From: CAIWXH01 sp964555675
Lineage (GTDB): Bacteria; Chloroflexota; Chloroflexia; Chloroflexales; Chloroflexaceae
Assembly: GCA_964555675.1 (NCBI GenBank)
Contig: CAZKTU010000232.1
Span: 1 to 10,339 of the forward strand
DNA length: 10,339 nucleotides
Direction: 5' to 3'
This document shows, piece by piece, positions 1 through 7,716 of the stretch. The number at the start of each line of letters is the position of its first letter. Within the stretch, counting starts at the first letter, position 1. A program made the position numbers and the translations under genes. The notes beneath the pieces were generated by a model. It made no database searches. It had not been told where the DNA came from and saw only the letters and a program-made list of their open reading frames with translations.

Positions 1-3
1 GGT

Positions 4-885
4 CTATGGACGCACGGCGCCAGGGATGGGGGCGTTGGCGCCGGGGATGACTGGCGGGGTCAGCACATCCTCGCGGGGCAGCGGGGTCGGGGCGGGGGCC
101 AGCAGCTCCTCGGGGTTGACCTGGCCGAAGTCGAGCCGGGCGAGGGCGGGCAGCGGGTCCGAGGTGACCCCGTAGCGCTCGCCCCAGAGCTGCACCCCGG
201 AGGCTTGCATGGCCCACAGGGCCTGGGCCTGGTAGGGCGTCATCTCCAGGTAGGCCACCTCGCCGTCGATCCAGAGCACGCGCACATAGCTCATGAAGCG
301 GCAGGCGTAGGGCCGCAGGGCCATCCCGCCGGCGCTCGCCGGGCTGAGCCGGGTCGGACTCGCGCCGGCGACCGCGCCCCTGGCCGCGTCGCAGAGGGCC
401 GGGTCGCCCGTGGGGTCGCTGAAGCCCAGGTTCACACGGTCGCGATAGCTGAGCGGGCCGAGGGCGGCCACGCTGAAGGGCACGGGCACCATATTCACGC
501 CGAGCTGCTCGCCATTGGGGTAGACCGGCTGGGCCGGCGGCCCCGGCATCAGCATCGCGGGCTGGGCCAGGTCGTTTGCGCCCAGGTTGCGGGTCGCGTA
601 CTGCCCAATCACCGCGGCGGGGTCGGCCACGCCCGCCAGGGCGGCGGGTCGGTGCAGGGGCAGCTCGACGGCGACCACGTCGTCGGCGACGATCTGCTGG
701 CCGTAGGCCACGTCGCGGGTGAAGACCACCACCCGCTCGGTGCGCCGGCTCTCGAGATAGCCGAGGACGGCGAAGCCGACGGCGATGCTCAGCCCGAGGC
801 CCAGGAGCAGGGCGGGCAACGGGTTGGCCTTCTTGCGGGTCAGGGCCTGGCCGAGGGTGGGCGTGCCGGGCGTGATGACGGCCAT
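4..885 (-). CDS. CpaB/RcpC-type Flp pilus assembly protein (SAF domain)
   Basis: A 293-residue protein that fits the CpaB/RcpC family, inner-membrane-anchored periplasmic components of Tad (Flp) pilus machines. Seen: a short cytoplasmic N-terminus, one membrane helix at about residues 24-44, then a SAF domain at about 50-113 (RDVAYGQQIVADDV, the LPLHRPAALAG turn, and AAVIGQYATRNL). A second family block follows at 127-155 (VPVPFSVAALGPLSYRDRVN), and the closing RcpC-like strand/helix AYLEMTPYQAQALW lies at 211-224. The C-terminus is a proline-rich tail (263-293). Between the blocks is an insertion with two cysteines, C165 and C195, possibly a disulfide. The ATG at 885 has AAAGGAG at 893-899, spaced 7 nt. 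The gene is complete (TAG at 4-6) and starts 25 nt after the preceding TadE/G-like gene, so it is almost certainly cotranscribed. Family known; exact role here inferred. Confidence 0.85.
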   Translation of the reverse strand: MAVITPGTPTLGQALTRKKANPLPALLLGLGLSIAVGFAVLGYLESRRTERVVVFTRDVAYGQQIVADDVVAVELPLHRPAALAGVADPAAVIGQYATRNLGANDLAQPAMLMPGPPAQPVYPNGEQLGVNMVPVPFSVAALGPLSYRDRVNLGFSDPTGDPALCDAARGAVAGASPTRLSPASAGGMALRPYACRFMSYVRVLWIDGEVAYLEMTPYQAQALWAMQASGVQLWGERYGVTSDPLPALARLDFGQVNPEELLAPAPTPLPREDVLTPPVIPGANAPIPGAVRP

Positions 886-910
886 CGGGTGTCTCCTTTC
901 GCTCGATACT

Positions 911-1465
911 TCAGCGCGAGACCGGATCGAGCCGGTCGGCGGCGATGATCGTGGGGGTGTAGGCGCCCCAGCCGACCAGGCCCGCCATCGTCGGGCGCGC
1001 CTCGGCGCAGATCAGGGGCGCGGGGTCGGCGGGCAGACTCTTGCCGTTGCCGAAGGCGCAGCCGCCGCCCGCCGGCATCACCGTCCAGAGCACCTGGGCG
1101 GCCACGGCCTCGATGGCCTGGTCGGGATCGGCCCCAACCAGGCCGCGCACGCCGCGCAGATTGATGCGCAGGAAGCGGTCGGCCACGGCGATAACCTCGG
1201 CGCACGGCCCCTCGGCCGCCTCGGCCGCGGTCTGCCGAACGCAGGGCTCGGCGGCCCGCAGGCCCGCCTCGCCCCGCGCAAAGGCGGCGTAGTCGAGGCT
1301 CTGCACGGCCGAGCGGGTGGCCTGCTGCAGGGCGTCCTGCACCATCGCAACCTCCAGCCAGCGCTCGGCCACCTCGACCACCAGCAGCGTGAAGGCCAGC
1401 AGAAACGGCAGGATGATCACCGTCAGCGGCAGGGCCTGGCCCGCGGCTTTACGCAATCGGCTCAT
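911..1465 (-). CDS. TadE/TadG-like pilus-associated protein
   Basis: A 184-residue protein with the layout of TadE/TadG-type minor pilus proteins: a short basic N-terminus (MSRLRKAAGQ), one hydrophobic helix at about residues 11-32 preceded by the typical GQALPL segment, then an amphipathic helix (AERWLEVAMVQDALQQATRSAVQ, split here as AERWLEVAMV and QDALQQATRS) and an exported C-terminal domain. That domain has four cysteines (C75, C88, C136, C153), suggesting two disulfides. No von Willebrand A domain is present, so it is shorter than full TadG. The frame stays open upstream to 1717, but ATG at 1465 is chosen because AAGGAGGT lies directly before it (1470-1477) and the upstream extension would overlap the TadE gene in a low-quality arginine-rich frame. 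It lies 16 nt after tadE and 25 nt before the CpaB-like gene. Probably a pseudopilin-like structural or initiation factor for the Flp pilus. Confidence 0.78.
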   Translation of the reverse strand: MSRLRKAAGQALPLTVIILPFLLAFTLLVVEVAERWLEVAMVQDALQQATRSAVQSLDYAAFARGEAGLRAAEPCVRQTAAEAAEGPCAEVIAVADRFLRINLRGVRGLVGADPDQAIEAVAAQVLWTVMPAGGGCAFGNGKSLPADPAPLICAEARPTMAGLVGWGAYTPTIIAADRLDPVSR

Positions 1466-1469
1466 GTCC

Positions 1470-1477
1470 ACCTCCTT
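1470..1477 (-). promoter_or_regulatory. Ribosome binding site deciding the start at 1465
   Basis: AAGGAGGT on the minus strand, 4 nt before the ATG at 1465. It is a near-perfect anti-Shine-Dalgarno match and favours the short 184-residue product over the open frame reaching 1717. Confidence 0.8.
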
Positions 1478-1481
1478 CGGA

Positions 1482-1904
1482 CTATTGCTGATCGCGCTCG
1501 GCGGCGCGGGTGGCGGCGGCGCTGACCGTGAAGCTGGTGAACATGGGCGGCAGGGGCGTCCAGAAGGGCCCGCTGTAGTCCACGGTGACCGTGATCGGGT
1601 CGTAGCGCCGGCAGGGGTCGTGCGCGCAGACCACGGCCACCAGCGCCTCGTCGGCGCTCGTGCCGACGCCCGCGTCGAGCACCTGGCCGGCCGCTTCGGC
1701 CGCCGCCTCAGGCGCACCGCCCTCGATCGCCGCCTGGTGGGCCGCCGCGCGGGCCGCCTGGCTCACCGCGTAGTTGGCGAGCAGGATCTGGCCGACGCAG
1801 GTTAGCCCCAGGATGAGCAGCAGGAATAGCCCGATCACCAGGGTGAACTCCACCACCGCCTGCCCGCTCCGCCCGGGCCGCCGTCTTCCATCGCTGTAAA
1901 GCAT
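1482..1904 (-). CDS. TadE-like pseudopilin of the Flp/Tad pilus
   Basis: A 140-residue TadE family protein. Seen: a basic N-terminus (residues 1-13), the family hallmark GQAVVEF at 14-20 running straight into a membrane helix (about 18-42), then an alanine-rich amphipathic helix (YAVSQAARAAAHQAA, 45-59) of the kind found after the helix in TadE proteins. The C-terminal beta-rich part (102-134) ends in FTVSAAATRAAE, also usual. Two cysteines, C93 and C98, sit close together. The frame is open to 1955; ATG at 1904 is chosen because GGGAG lies at 1912-1916 (7-nt spacing) and the family core begins right after it. TadE proteins are processed pseudopilins required for Tad pilus biogenesis. First gene of a three-gene run (1904 to 4) and 100 bp downstream of the giant secreted-protein gene on the same strand; read-through from that gene is possible. 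Confidence 0.87.
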   Translation of the reverse strand: MLYSDGRRRPGRSGQAVVEFTLVIGLFLLLILGLTCVGQILLANYAVSQAARAAAHQAAIEGGAPEAAAEAAGQVLDAGVGTSADEALVAVVCAHDPCRRYDPITVTVDYSGPFWTPLPPMFTSFTVSAAATRAAERDQQ

Positions 1905-2004
1905 CGCGTCGCTCCCTGTGCTTTGTGGGCGCCGGGCAGATACGCCCGCCGCCATGGCTGGTTGTTAGGGCTACGCTCATTGACTGTTGTTTACGCTCTC
2001 ACAC

Positions 2005-5000
2005 TCACTCCCCCGCCATGCCCGCGGGGCCGACCACGCTGCGCGGCACCACCAGGGTCACGTCGAAGCTCTGGCCGATGACCTGCCTGGCCCGCGCGGG
2101 GGTGGGCAGCTCGATCGGCGCGCCGCATGCGCCGAGGGGGTCGAGCAGGAAGTCTGGGCAGGCGTTGACCAGCCACAGCTCCACTTCGACCGCCACCGCC
2201 AGCTGCGGCGGCGCGAGGGGCGCCAGGGTGAAGAGGTACACGTCGGGGCGCATCGGCGGGGCCGGCGGCTGAGTCCAGTAGACGTGGGCCTGATCAGCCA
2301 TCTCAGCCTCGCGCAGGGCCGCCGCCGCGGGCAGAAAGCTGTCCAGGCCTCGCCCGTCGGGGTAGGCGCCCAGGTAGGCGTAGGCGCACCCCGTCAGGCC
2401 CGAGCCGGCACCAGGGGGCGCGCCGGCGCCGCGACAGCCGGCCACGCCGCGGCTGTCCGCTGCAGTGGCGGCCACGGGGCGCCCATTGGCGGCGAAGCCC
2501 GCGAGACTCCAGCCGGTCACCCGCGCGCGGTACTCCAGGGGCCAGCCCGGGTCGGCCAGCGCGTAATGATCGAGGCGCGGGGCGAAGTCCAGCACCTCGC
2601 CCGTGGGCCAGGCGATGCTCGCCGCGCCGGCGGGGGTCAGGTAGACCGCGTCGGCCTCGTCGGCCCCGCCATGCAGCGGGTCGAGCTCCGAGTGGATGGC
2701 GAGGCGCAGGCGACCGTCGGGCGCGGGGAGTGTGTCGGGGGGCCGCACGACGATTGTGTCGACCGCCGCGAAGTTGTCGCCCAGATCGTCGCCGGGGGTC
2801 GCCGTGCTGATCGCGGCCTCGAGGTGCAGCAGGGTCCCCGCCGGCACGGCGGTGCGCACGGCGATGCGTAGGCCGGCCGCCGCCTGCGGGTCGAGGGCGC
2901 CCAGCTGCCACACGAGCAGCTGGCCACTGATGCTGGTGGGCGGCACGCTGGCGGTCAAGAACTCGACGTCGGCGGGCAGAGTCACGCTGAGCACACTGCT
3001 CTCGGCCGCCCTGGTCAGGCCCGGGGCCGCCCGGTAGAGGTTGCCGTAGCCCACCTCGTAGACGAAGCCGCTACCCCAGGCCAGGCGCACGCTGTCGTCG
3101 GGGCCGGCGGCGGTGACATACGGGTTGGGGCGCACAACCTCCACCGTGTCGGCGGCGGCGTTGTCGGCCAGGTGCACGGGCCGCTCGGGCGTGGCCGCCC
3201 CAATCTCGGACGTAGCGGTGAAGGCGTCTGAGGCGTAGGTAGCGCCGTCGGCGGGCGTGGCCGGCAGCCGCAGGGGCAGCTCGACGGCGCCCGCAGCCCC
3301 CGCGGGCAGATCGCCGAGGGCGCATACGACGCGGGCGGCGGGGGCGCTGTAGCTACAGCCCGCGGGCATAGAGCCCAGGGTCGCGCCCAGGGCGTGGGTG
3401 ACGGTCAGCACGCTGCTGCGGGCCAGGCCGGCGCCCGCGTTGGCGTAGGTCGCGACCAGGGTTCCCGGCTCGCCCACAGGCAGGGGTCGCGGGTTGGCCC
3501 GAACTGCCGCCCGCAGGTCGGGGGCCTGAATGGTAGTCACGAGCAAGGCGTTATTGTTCGGGGCCAGGTCGCCCGGCAAGCTGGCCCCCGCGGCGGGGCC
3601 GATGTTGCCCCTGTTGGTGACGCTCCAGGTGGCGCCGGGCGTCGCCGCAGCCGGCAGCTCGGCGCGGGCCCTGAAGACGACCTCGCCGCTCGCGCCGGGG
3701 GGTAGGGCGCCCACGGGGCAGGTCAGGAGCGTGACGCTGCTGACCGCGCAGACGCCGCTCGGATTGGTCCTCCAGCCGACGAAGGTGATGCCGGCCGGCA
3801 GAATATCCCTGACGACGACGCTGGCGGGGGTGACGCCGAGGTTGCTGTAGCGCAGCGTGTAGTCGAACTCGTCGCCCACCAGGACGGGGGCGGTGGGGCC
3901 GAGCTTGGCGATCCCCACCTCGACCCGGCGCACCTCGGTGCTCACGCAGGCGCGATTGTTCGCCTCGACGGCGTCAGGCGGGATTGTCGCGACGGTGGCG
4001 CAGTTCTCGGCGGGCCAGGTCAGGGGGCTGCCCGCGGCATAGAAGGCGGCCTGCACACGCACAGTGATCGCCCGGCGCTCGCCCGGTGCGAGGGCCCCGA
4101 GGCTCCAGCTGAGCTGGTCGCCCGCGCCGGCGATCAGGTTGCCCGGCACACGGCTGCTCGGGGCCGGGGCGGCCGAGACGAAGGGCAGTGTTACGGGCAG
4201 GCTGTCGCCGACGACGACGTTGGCGACGGGGGCGCTCGAACGATTCACCGCCTCGAGGGTATAGCTGAAGACGTCGTTGAATAGCACCGCGGTGGGGCCG
4301 CTCTTGAGGATCTCGACGTCGACCGCCGAGAGCAGGCCCAGGTCGCGGGTAGTGTCGATATCTTCGCGAGCGGTCGTGTTCGGGTTATCTTCAGCGAGAA
4401 CAAAGTCCACGGTCGTATAGGCAGAGCCAGCATCAACATCGCTGTCGCGGGCGTCATCACCGCCCTGGTCTTTCAGGGTGGCTCGCATGCCGGCCGGGAC
4501 ACTGAAACGCACACGATACAAGCCGGGAGCAAGATCGCGGAAGCGGTAGAGACCCGCAGCATCGGTAGAAGCAGTCGTACGCACTCCGGCGAGTGAGGCA
4601 GCCGCTCCCGTGCTTTCGAGGGTGACCGCCACGCCGGCCACGCCCACCTCACCCGCGTCCTGCACGCCGTTGGCGTCGCTGTCGCTCCAGACCCGGTCGC
4701 CGACCGAGCCCGTGGGCAAATATTTCGTCAACCCGATGTCGAAGCTGCGGCCCTCGCCCTCACGCCAGAGCGGCGTGATCGCCGAGCTATTACCGGTCCG
4801 TGTGCTCCCTGGCGGAGCAAACTCAATATATCCCCACGAAGAGTTTACATCGCTGTCGGCAGTGTCGCTGCTTCCCTGATGTTGCCATGTGAAGCTGCGG
4901 TAGCCCTGGGCGCTCAGGCTGCTGCGGCTGCCTGAGGCGATCCGAATCCCTACGGCTGTATTCGGCGGCACTGCGAAGAGGTAGCGCCCCTGGGCGTCGG

Positions 5001-6783
5001 TTGTGGCGCTCGCCAGAGCGGGGGCGCTCGCCGGGAGGCCGCCGTTGTCGAATACTTCGAGGGCGACTCCGGCGATGCCCAGATCGCCTACGTTTTGTAT
5101 CCCATTCGCATCCGTGTCATTCCACACCCGCCCGCCGACCAGGGCGTAGCCGCAGAGGACCTCCAGATCGCCCAGGTTGCTCGCCTTGGTGGCCATGTGG
5201 GTGTTTGAGCTGAACAGCTCGGGGCGGGCCGTCGGCACACCGCTGGCATTTGGGCCCGCGGCGCGGTTGAAGAGGCGCAACTCCTGGGCGCCCTGACCGC
5301 CCAGAGAAGTGGTCGCCAGACTCTCGCCCAGGGCGGCGACCCCCGTCTGTTCATTCGGCACACTGGCCAGAGCGCCCATATGGTTCTCGATATGGGCGTA
5401 GGGTCCGCCATAGTGGCTGTTATCGTCGAAGGCTTCGCCCGACTGAAAGACCCAGGCCCCGCTCTGGTAACGGTAGTAGAGCGTGTCGCCCTGAGCAGTG
5501 GCGGTGTGCTCCCCGGGCGGGATGCTCCCCGTGCTCAGATTGGCGTTATAGACCTGGTCGCCCACGCGGTCGCGCAGGCCAAGGAGCATGTAGGGCGTGT
5601 CCCAGGCCGGCGCTCCCGGGGCGGGCTGAAAGCTCAGAAACTCGATGTCGCTCAGCCAGGGCTGCGGGTAGTAGATCTGCTGGCCCGCCGCAGCCATACT
5701 CCCCAGGTCGCCGCGCCAGGGGTTCCAAGCTTTGACCGGATAGTTGCCCGGCCGGTTGTTCCAGCCGCCATAGTCGCCGAAGGTGCTGCCGTCGTGGCGC
5801 GCGTTGAAGGTCGGGCTGTTGCCCAGATCCTGGCTGAGGTTGCGCCACCAGCCGCCCGTCGCCAAGTTATAGGTGAGCACGTGGGCCTGGGGCGAGACGA
5901 CAAAGTTCGCGCCGCTCAGCTGTGGCCTGCCGCCCAGCAGGCCGCGCTCGGCGCTATCGATGACGCCCACGACCAGTTGCTGCTGATTGGTCGTGCTCTG
6001 GGCGGGAAATGGATAGAACTCGAGGGCGAAGGGCCACAGGTCGGCCTGAGCGGCGGCCGAGGTGCTGATCCGGCTCAGATCGATCGGGATGGCGCCCTGG
6101 TAGAGCGGGATCATGCCGCCCATAAGGTCGAAGCGCTCGATCCGCTTCGGGCCGATATTGACCGCGAAGAGCCCCCTCCCGTCGGGGCTGACCTCGATAT
6201 CGCCGAGGCCGGTCTTGCCGACCTGCGGGATGACCGCCCCATCGCTGCCCGCGGCGTGGCTCGCGCCCACAGCCCCAGGCGCGGCGAACGAGCCGACCAG
6301 GGACCAGCCGGCGCCGATGCGCTGGAAGACATAGATCCCGCCCGGGCCCGCCGGGCCATAGCCGACGAAACGCTTGGTGAAGGCGGCGGCAAACAGGCGC
6401 TCGCGCCCGCTGACCCGCCCGTCGTCGTAGGCCAGGCCATAGACCGCGCCCACACTGCGCAGTGCGGCCAGGATCGCCCCCGCCCCGCCGGCCGTGACCG
6501 TCTGGACCGCCGGCAGGTCGAGGGCCTGGCTCTGACTCAGGCGCGAGCCGGCGGGGAAGAAGAGCGTATTGGCGCCCCTGGTGGTGACGAAGACGTCAGG
6601 GTTGCTCAGGCAGGGCGCGGCGCTGCCGAAGGCGCCCCCCGGGCTGACGCGGGGCGCCACAGGGCGCGCCTCGGCAAGCTCGGTCTGCGGCCAGCCCCAG
6701 AGGGCCGGCGCAGGATTGAGGGCCGTGAGCAGCACGCTGAGCAGGAGCGCGAGGGTGGTACGACGGCGGTGATGAATACGCAT
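2005..6783 (-). CDS. Giant secreted SdrD-B-like / DUF11 repeat protein, putative adhesin
   Basis: A 1592-residue exported multidomain protein. ATG at 6783 is preferred over the one at 6840 because GAGGAG lies at 6789-6794 and an arginine-rich signal peptide (MRIHHRRRTTLALLLSVLLT, about 1-28) follows. Rough layout: residues 40-540 look like beta-propeller or NHL-type repeats (GDIEVSPDGRGLFAVNIG near 190; AHIENHMGALASVPN near 465). Two SdrD-B-like domains start at about 545 (GGRVWNDTDANGIQN) and 690 (GDRVWSDSDANGVQD), each with a DxDxNG calcium-type loop. DUF11-type repeats begin near 819, 951, 1086 and, more divergent, 1218. An unrecognised domain fills 1353-1592. There is no LPXTG motif and no C-terminal membrane helix. 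Related domains occur in surface adhesins and S-layer-type proteins. The Tad genes lie next downstream on the same strand. Domain calls are strong; an adhesive or structural surface role is inferred. Confidence 0.85.
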   Translation of the reverse strand: MRIHHRRRTTLALLLSVLLTALNPAPALWGWPQTELAEARPVAPRVSPGGAFGSAAPCLSNPDVFVTTRGANTLFFPAGSRLSQSQALDLPAVQTVTAGGAGAILAALRSVGAVYGLAYDDGRVSGRERLFAAAFTKRFVGYGPAGPGGIYVFQRIGAGWSLVGSFAAPGAVGASHAAGSDGAVIPQVGKTGLGDIEVSPDGRGLFAVNIGPKRIERFDLMGGMIPLYQGAIPIDLSRISTSAAAQADLWPFALEFYPFPAQSTTNQQQLVVGVIDSAERGLLGGRPQLSGANFVVSPQAHVLTYNLATGGWWRNLSQDLGNSPTFNARHDGSTFGDYGGWNNRPGNYPVKAWNPWRGDLGSMAAAGQQIYYPQPWLSDIEFLSFQPAPGAPAWDTPYMLLGLRDRVGDQVYNANLSTGSIPPGEHTATAQGDTLYYRYQSGAWVFQSGEAFDDNSHYGGPYAHIENHMGALASVPNEQTGVAALGESLATTSLGGQGAQELRLFNRAAGPNASGVPTARPELFSSNTHMATKASNLGDLEVLCGYALVGGRVWNDTDANGIQNVGDLGIAGVALEVFDNGGLPASAPALASATTDAQGRYLFAVPPNTAVGIRIASGSRSSLSAQGYRSFTWQHQGSSDTADSDVNSSWGYIEFAPPGSTRTGNSSAITPLWREGEGRSFDIGLTKYLPTGSVGDRVWSDSDANGVQDAGEVGVAGVAVTLESTGAAASLAGVRTTASTDAAGLYRFRDLAPGLYRVRFSVPAGMRATLKDQGGDDARDSDVDAGSAYTTVDFVLAEDNPNTTAREDIDTTRDLGLLSAVDVEILKSGPTAVLFNDVFSYTLEAVNRSSAPVANVVVGDSLPVTLPFVSAAPAPSSRVPGNLIAGAGDQLSWSLGALAPGERRAITVRVQAAFYAAGSPLTWPAENCATVATIPPDAVEANNRACVSTEVRRVEVGIAKLGPTAPVLVGDEFDYTLRYSNLGVTPASVVVRDILPAGITFVGWRTNPSGVCAVSSVTLLTCPVGALPPGASGEVVFRARAELPAAATPGATWSVTNRGNIGPAAGASLPGDLAPNNNALLVTTIQAPDLRAAVRANPRPLPVGEPGTLVATYANAGAGLARSSVLTVTHALGATLGSMPAGCSYSAPAARVVCALGDLPAGAAGAVELPLRLPATPADGATYASDAFTATSEIGAATPERPVHLADNAAADTVEVVRPNPYVTAAGPDDSVRLAWGSGFVYEVGYGNLYRAAPGLTRAAESSVLSVTLPADVEFLTASVPPTSISGQLLVWQLGALDPQAAAGLRIAVRTAVPAGTLLHLEAAISTATPGDDLGDNFAAVDTIVVRPPDTLPAPDGRLRLAIHSELDPLHGGADEADAVYLTPAGAASIAWPTGEVLDFAPRLDHYALADPGWPLEYRARVTGWSLAGFAANGRPVAATAADSRGVAGCRGAGAPPGAGSGLTGCAYAYLGAYPDGRGLDSFLPAAAALREAEMADQAHVYWTQPPAPPMRPDVYLFTLAPLAPPQLAVAVEVELWLVNACPDFLLDPLGACGAPIELPTPARARQVIGQSFDVTLVVPRSVVGPAGMAGE

Positions 6784-6883
6784 GCCTACTCCTCTCCCAG
6801 ACTCGATCGCTCTCTGGTACGGCGGCGGAAAGAGCGCCACCTACAATGGCTCGTAACTACTTCTCTCGCAAAGGAGTACTTCA
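6784..6883. promoter_or_regulatory. Divergent intergenic region between the giant protein and CAP genes
   Basis: This 100-bp gap must hold the promoters of two divergent genes. Both ribosome binding sites are clear: GAGGAG at 6789-6794 (minus) and AAAGGAG at 6870-6876 (plus). For the plus-strand gene TACAAT at 6842-6847 could be a -10 element, but no convincing -35 lies 16-18 nt upstream. I see no good promoter on the minus strand and no clear operator dyad. Confidence 0.3.
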
Positions 6884-7480
6884 GTGCACCGCTACTCCCC
6901 GCTCCTCCTGACCCTGCTGACCATCGCCGGCATGCTGAGCGCGAGCCCGCGGAGCGCGCCGACCGGGGCCGAGGCCCAGGCCGCCCAGATCACGATCTAC
7001 CTGCCCGCCCTGAGCTGCCCCACCTGCGCCACGAAGACCCCGGCGACGCCCGAGCCCCAACCGAGCCCCGCCCCCGAGAACCCCGACGCCTTCGAGGCGC
7101 GCATGATCGAACTAGTCAACCAGGCCCGCACTGCTGCCGGCTGCCCAGCGGCCACACCCAGCAGCATCCTGATGCGGGCCGCAGGCGACTGGAGCGCCTA
7201 TATGAGCGCAACCAGCGACTACCAGCACGCCCCCTCGATCTGGTACAGCGATCCGCCCTACCTCTACCCGACCAATGCGGTGTTAGAGAATATTGCCGGC
7301 GGTTCCGACAGCCCCGACTATGTCTTTAGCGGCTGGATGGCCTCGCCGGCCCATCGGGGGAACCTCGAGTGGTGCTACCACCCCGACGACCCTTCGTACG
7401 ACCCGAGCCGGCTCTACGAGATCGGGGTCGGCTACGCCGGGGGCTACTGGACTCTGGCGATCGGCGACCGCGCCCCGTAA
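6884..7480 (+). CDS. Secreted CAP/SCP-domain (YkwD-like) protein
   Basis: A 198-residue exported protein of the CAP superfamily. The start is GTG at 6884 with AAAGGAG at 6870-6876 (7-nt spacing). Residues 1-33 form a signal peptide, followed by an ITIYLPALSCPTC segment and a threonine/proline-rich linker (49-66). The CAP domain spans about 68-196: LVNQAR (77-82), the helix ending in H115, ENIAGG (135-140), WMASPAHRGNL (151-161) and EIGVGY...YWTLAIGD (179-195). The four residues usual for the CAP cavity can be placed as H115, E135, H157 and E179. Cysteines C87 and C164 could form a disulfide, and C45/C48 form a CxxC close to the signal peptide. Bacterial CAP proteins are extracellular and poorly understood biochemically. 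It is divergent from the giant secreted protein, which suggests a common surface context. No transmembrane anchor remains after cleavage. Confidence 0.87.
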   Translation: MHRYSPLLLTLLTIAGMLSASPRSAPTGAEAQAAQITIYLPALSCPTCATKTPATPEPQPSPAPENPDAFEARMIELVNQARTAAGCPAATPSSILMRAAGDWSAYMSATSDYQHAPSIWYSDPPYLYPTNAVLENIAGGSDSPDYVFSGWMASPAHRGNLEWCYHPDDPSYDPSRLYEIGVGYAGGYWTLAIGDRAP

Positions 7481-7716
7481 CTCCTCGCAAGCCCCGCCTG
7501 CGGCTGGAAACCTGGCGAGCACCACTCCCGCGCCCCTGCACTTGTACCGTCCAGAGGCCGCCCAAAGTTGCGCTCTGCGGGCAGTTTGCAGTCCGGGCGG
7601 GTCGGGCCCACTCATGCGCTGGCACATCTTGTGCAGAGGAGTGACTACATCGTCTGGTGTCAGGGCCGGCGACACGCCCAGGCCGCCACCAGCTTGTCGA
7701 GATAAGGAGCACACTC
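7481..7716. other. Noncoding gap before the envelope cassette
   Basis: This 236-bp stretch between the CAP gene and the LEA-like gene has no credible coding frame: the reading frame open from 7657 is only an upstream extension of the next gene. It should contain the cassette's promoter, but I find no convincing -35/-10 pair. A weak dyad (CCGCCC at 7558-7563 with GGGCGG at 7595-7600, and an inner CTGC/GCAG pair) might act as a terminator for the CAP gene; there is no T-tract. The cassette's ribosome binding site AAGGAG is at 7704-7709. Confidence 0.4.

Noticed and set aside
1928..1953. Imperfect 10-bp hairpin (one mismatch, 6-nt loop AGATAC) in the 100-bp gap upstream of tadE.
   Set aside because: No T-tract follows on the minus strand and short GC stems are common in such DNA; not enough to call a terminator or attenuator.
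1979..1984. TTGACT resembling a -35 element on the plus strand between the giant gene and tadE.
   Set aside because: No matching -10 element and no plus-strand gene follows.
205..2871. Several long plus-strand frames (205-948, 785-1525, 1987-2871) opposite the pilus genes.
   Set aside because: Their products are low-complexity, rich in Arg, Gly, Ala and His, with no domains, whereas the minus-strand frames carry clear TadE, SAF and DUF11 features and good ribosome binding sites.
5380..7329. A 649-codon open frame on the plus strand.
   Set aside because: It is antisense to the giant secreted protein and runs into the CAP gene in another frame. Its product has no recognisable domain and is typical of spurious frames in GC-rich DNA.
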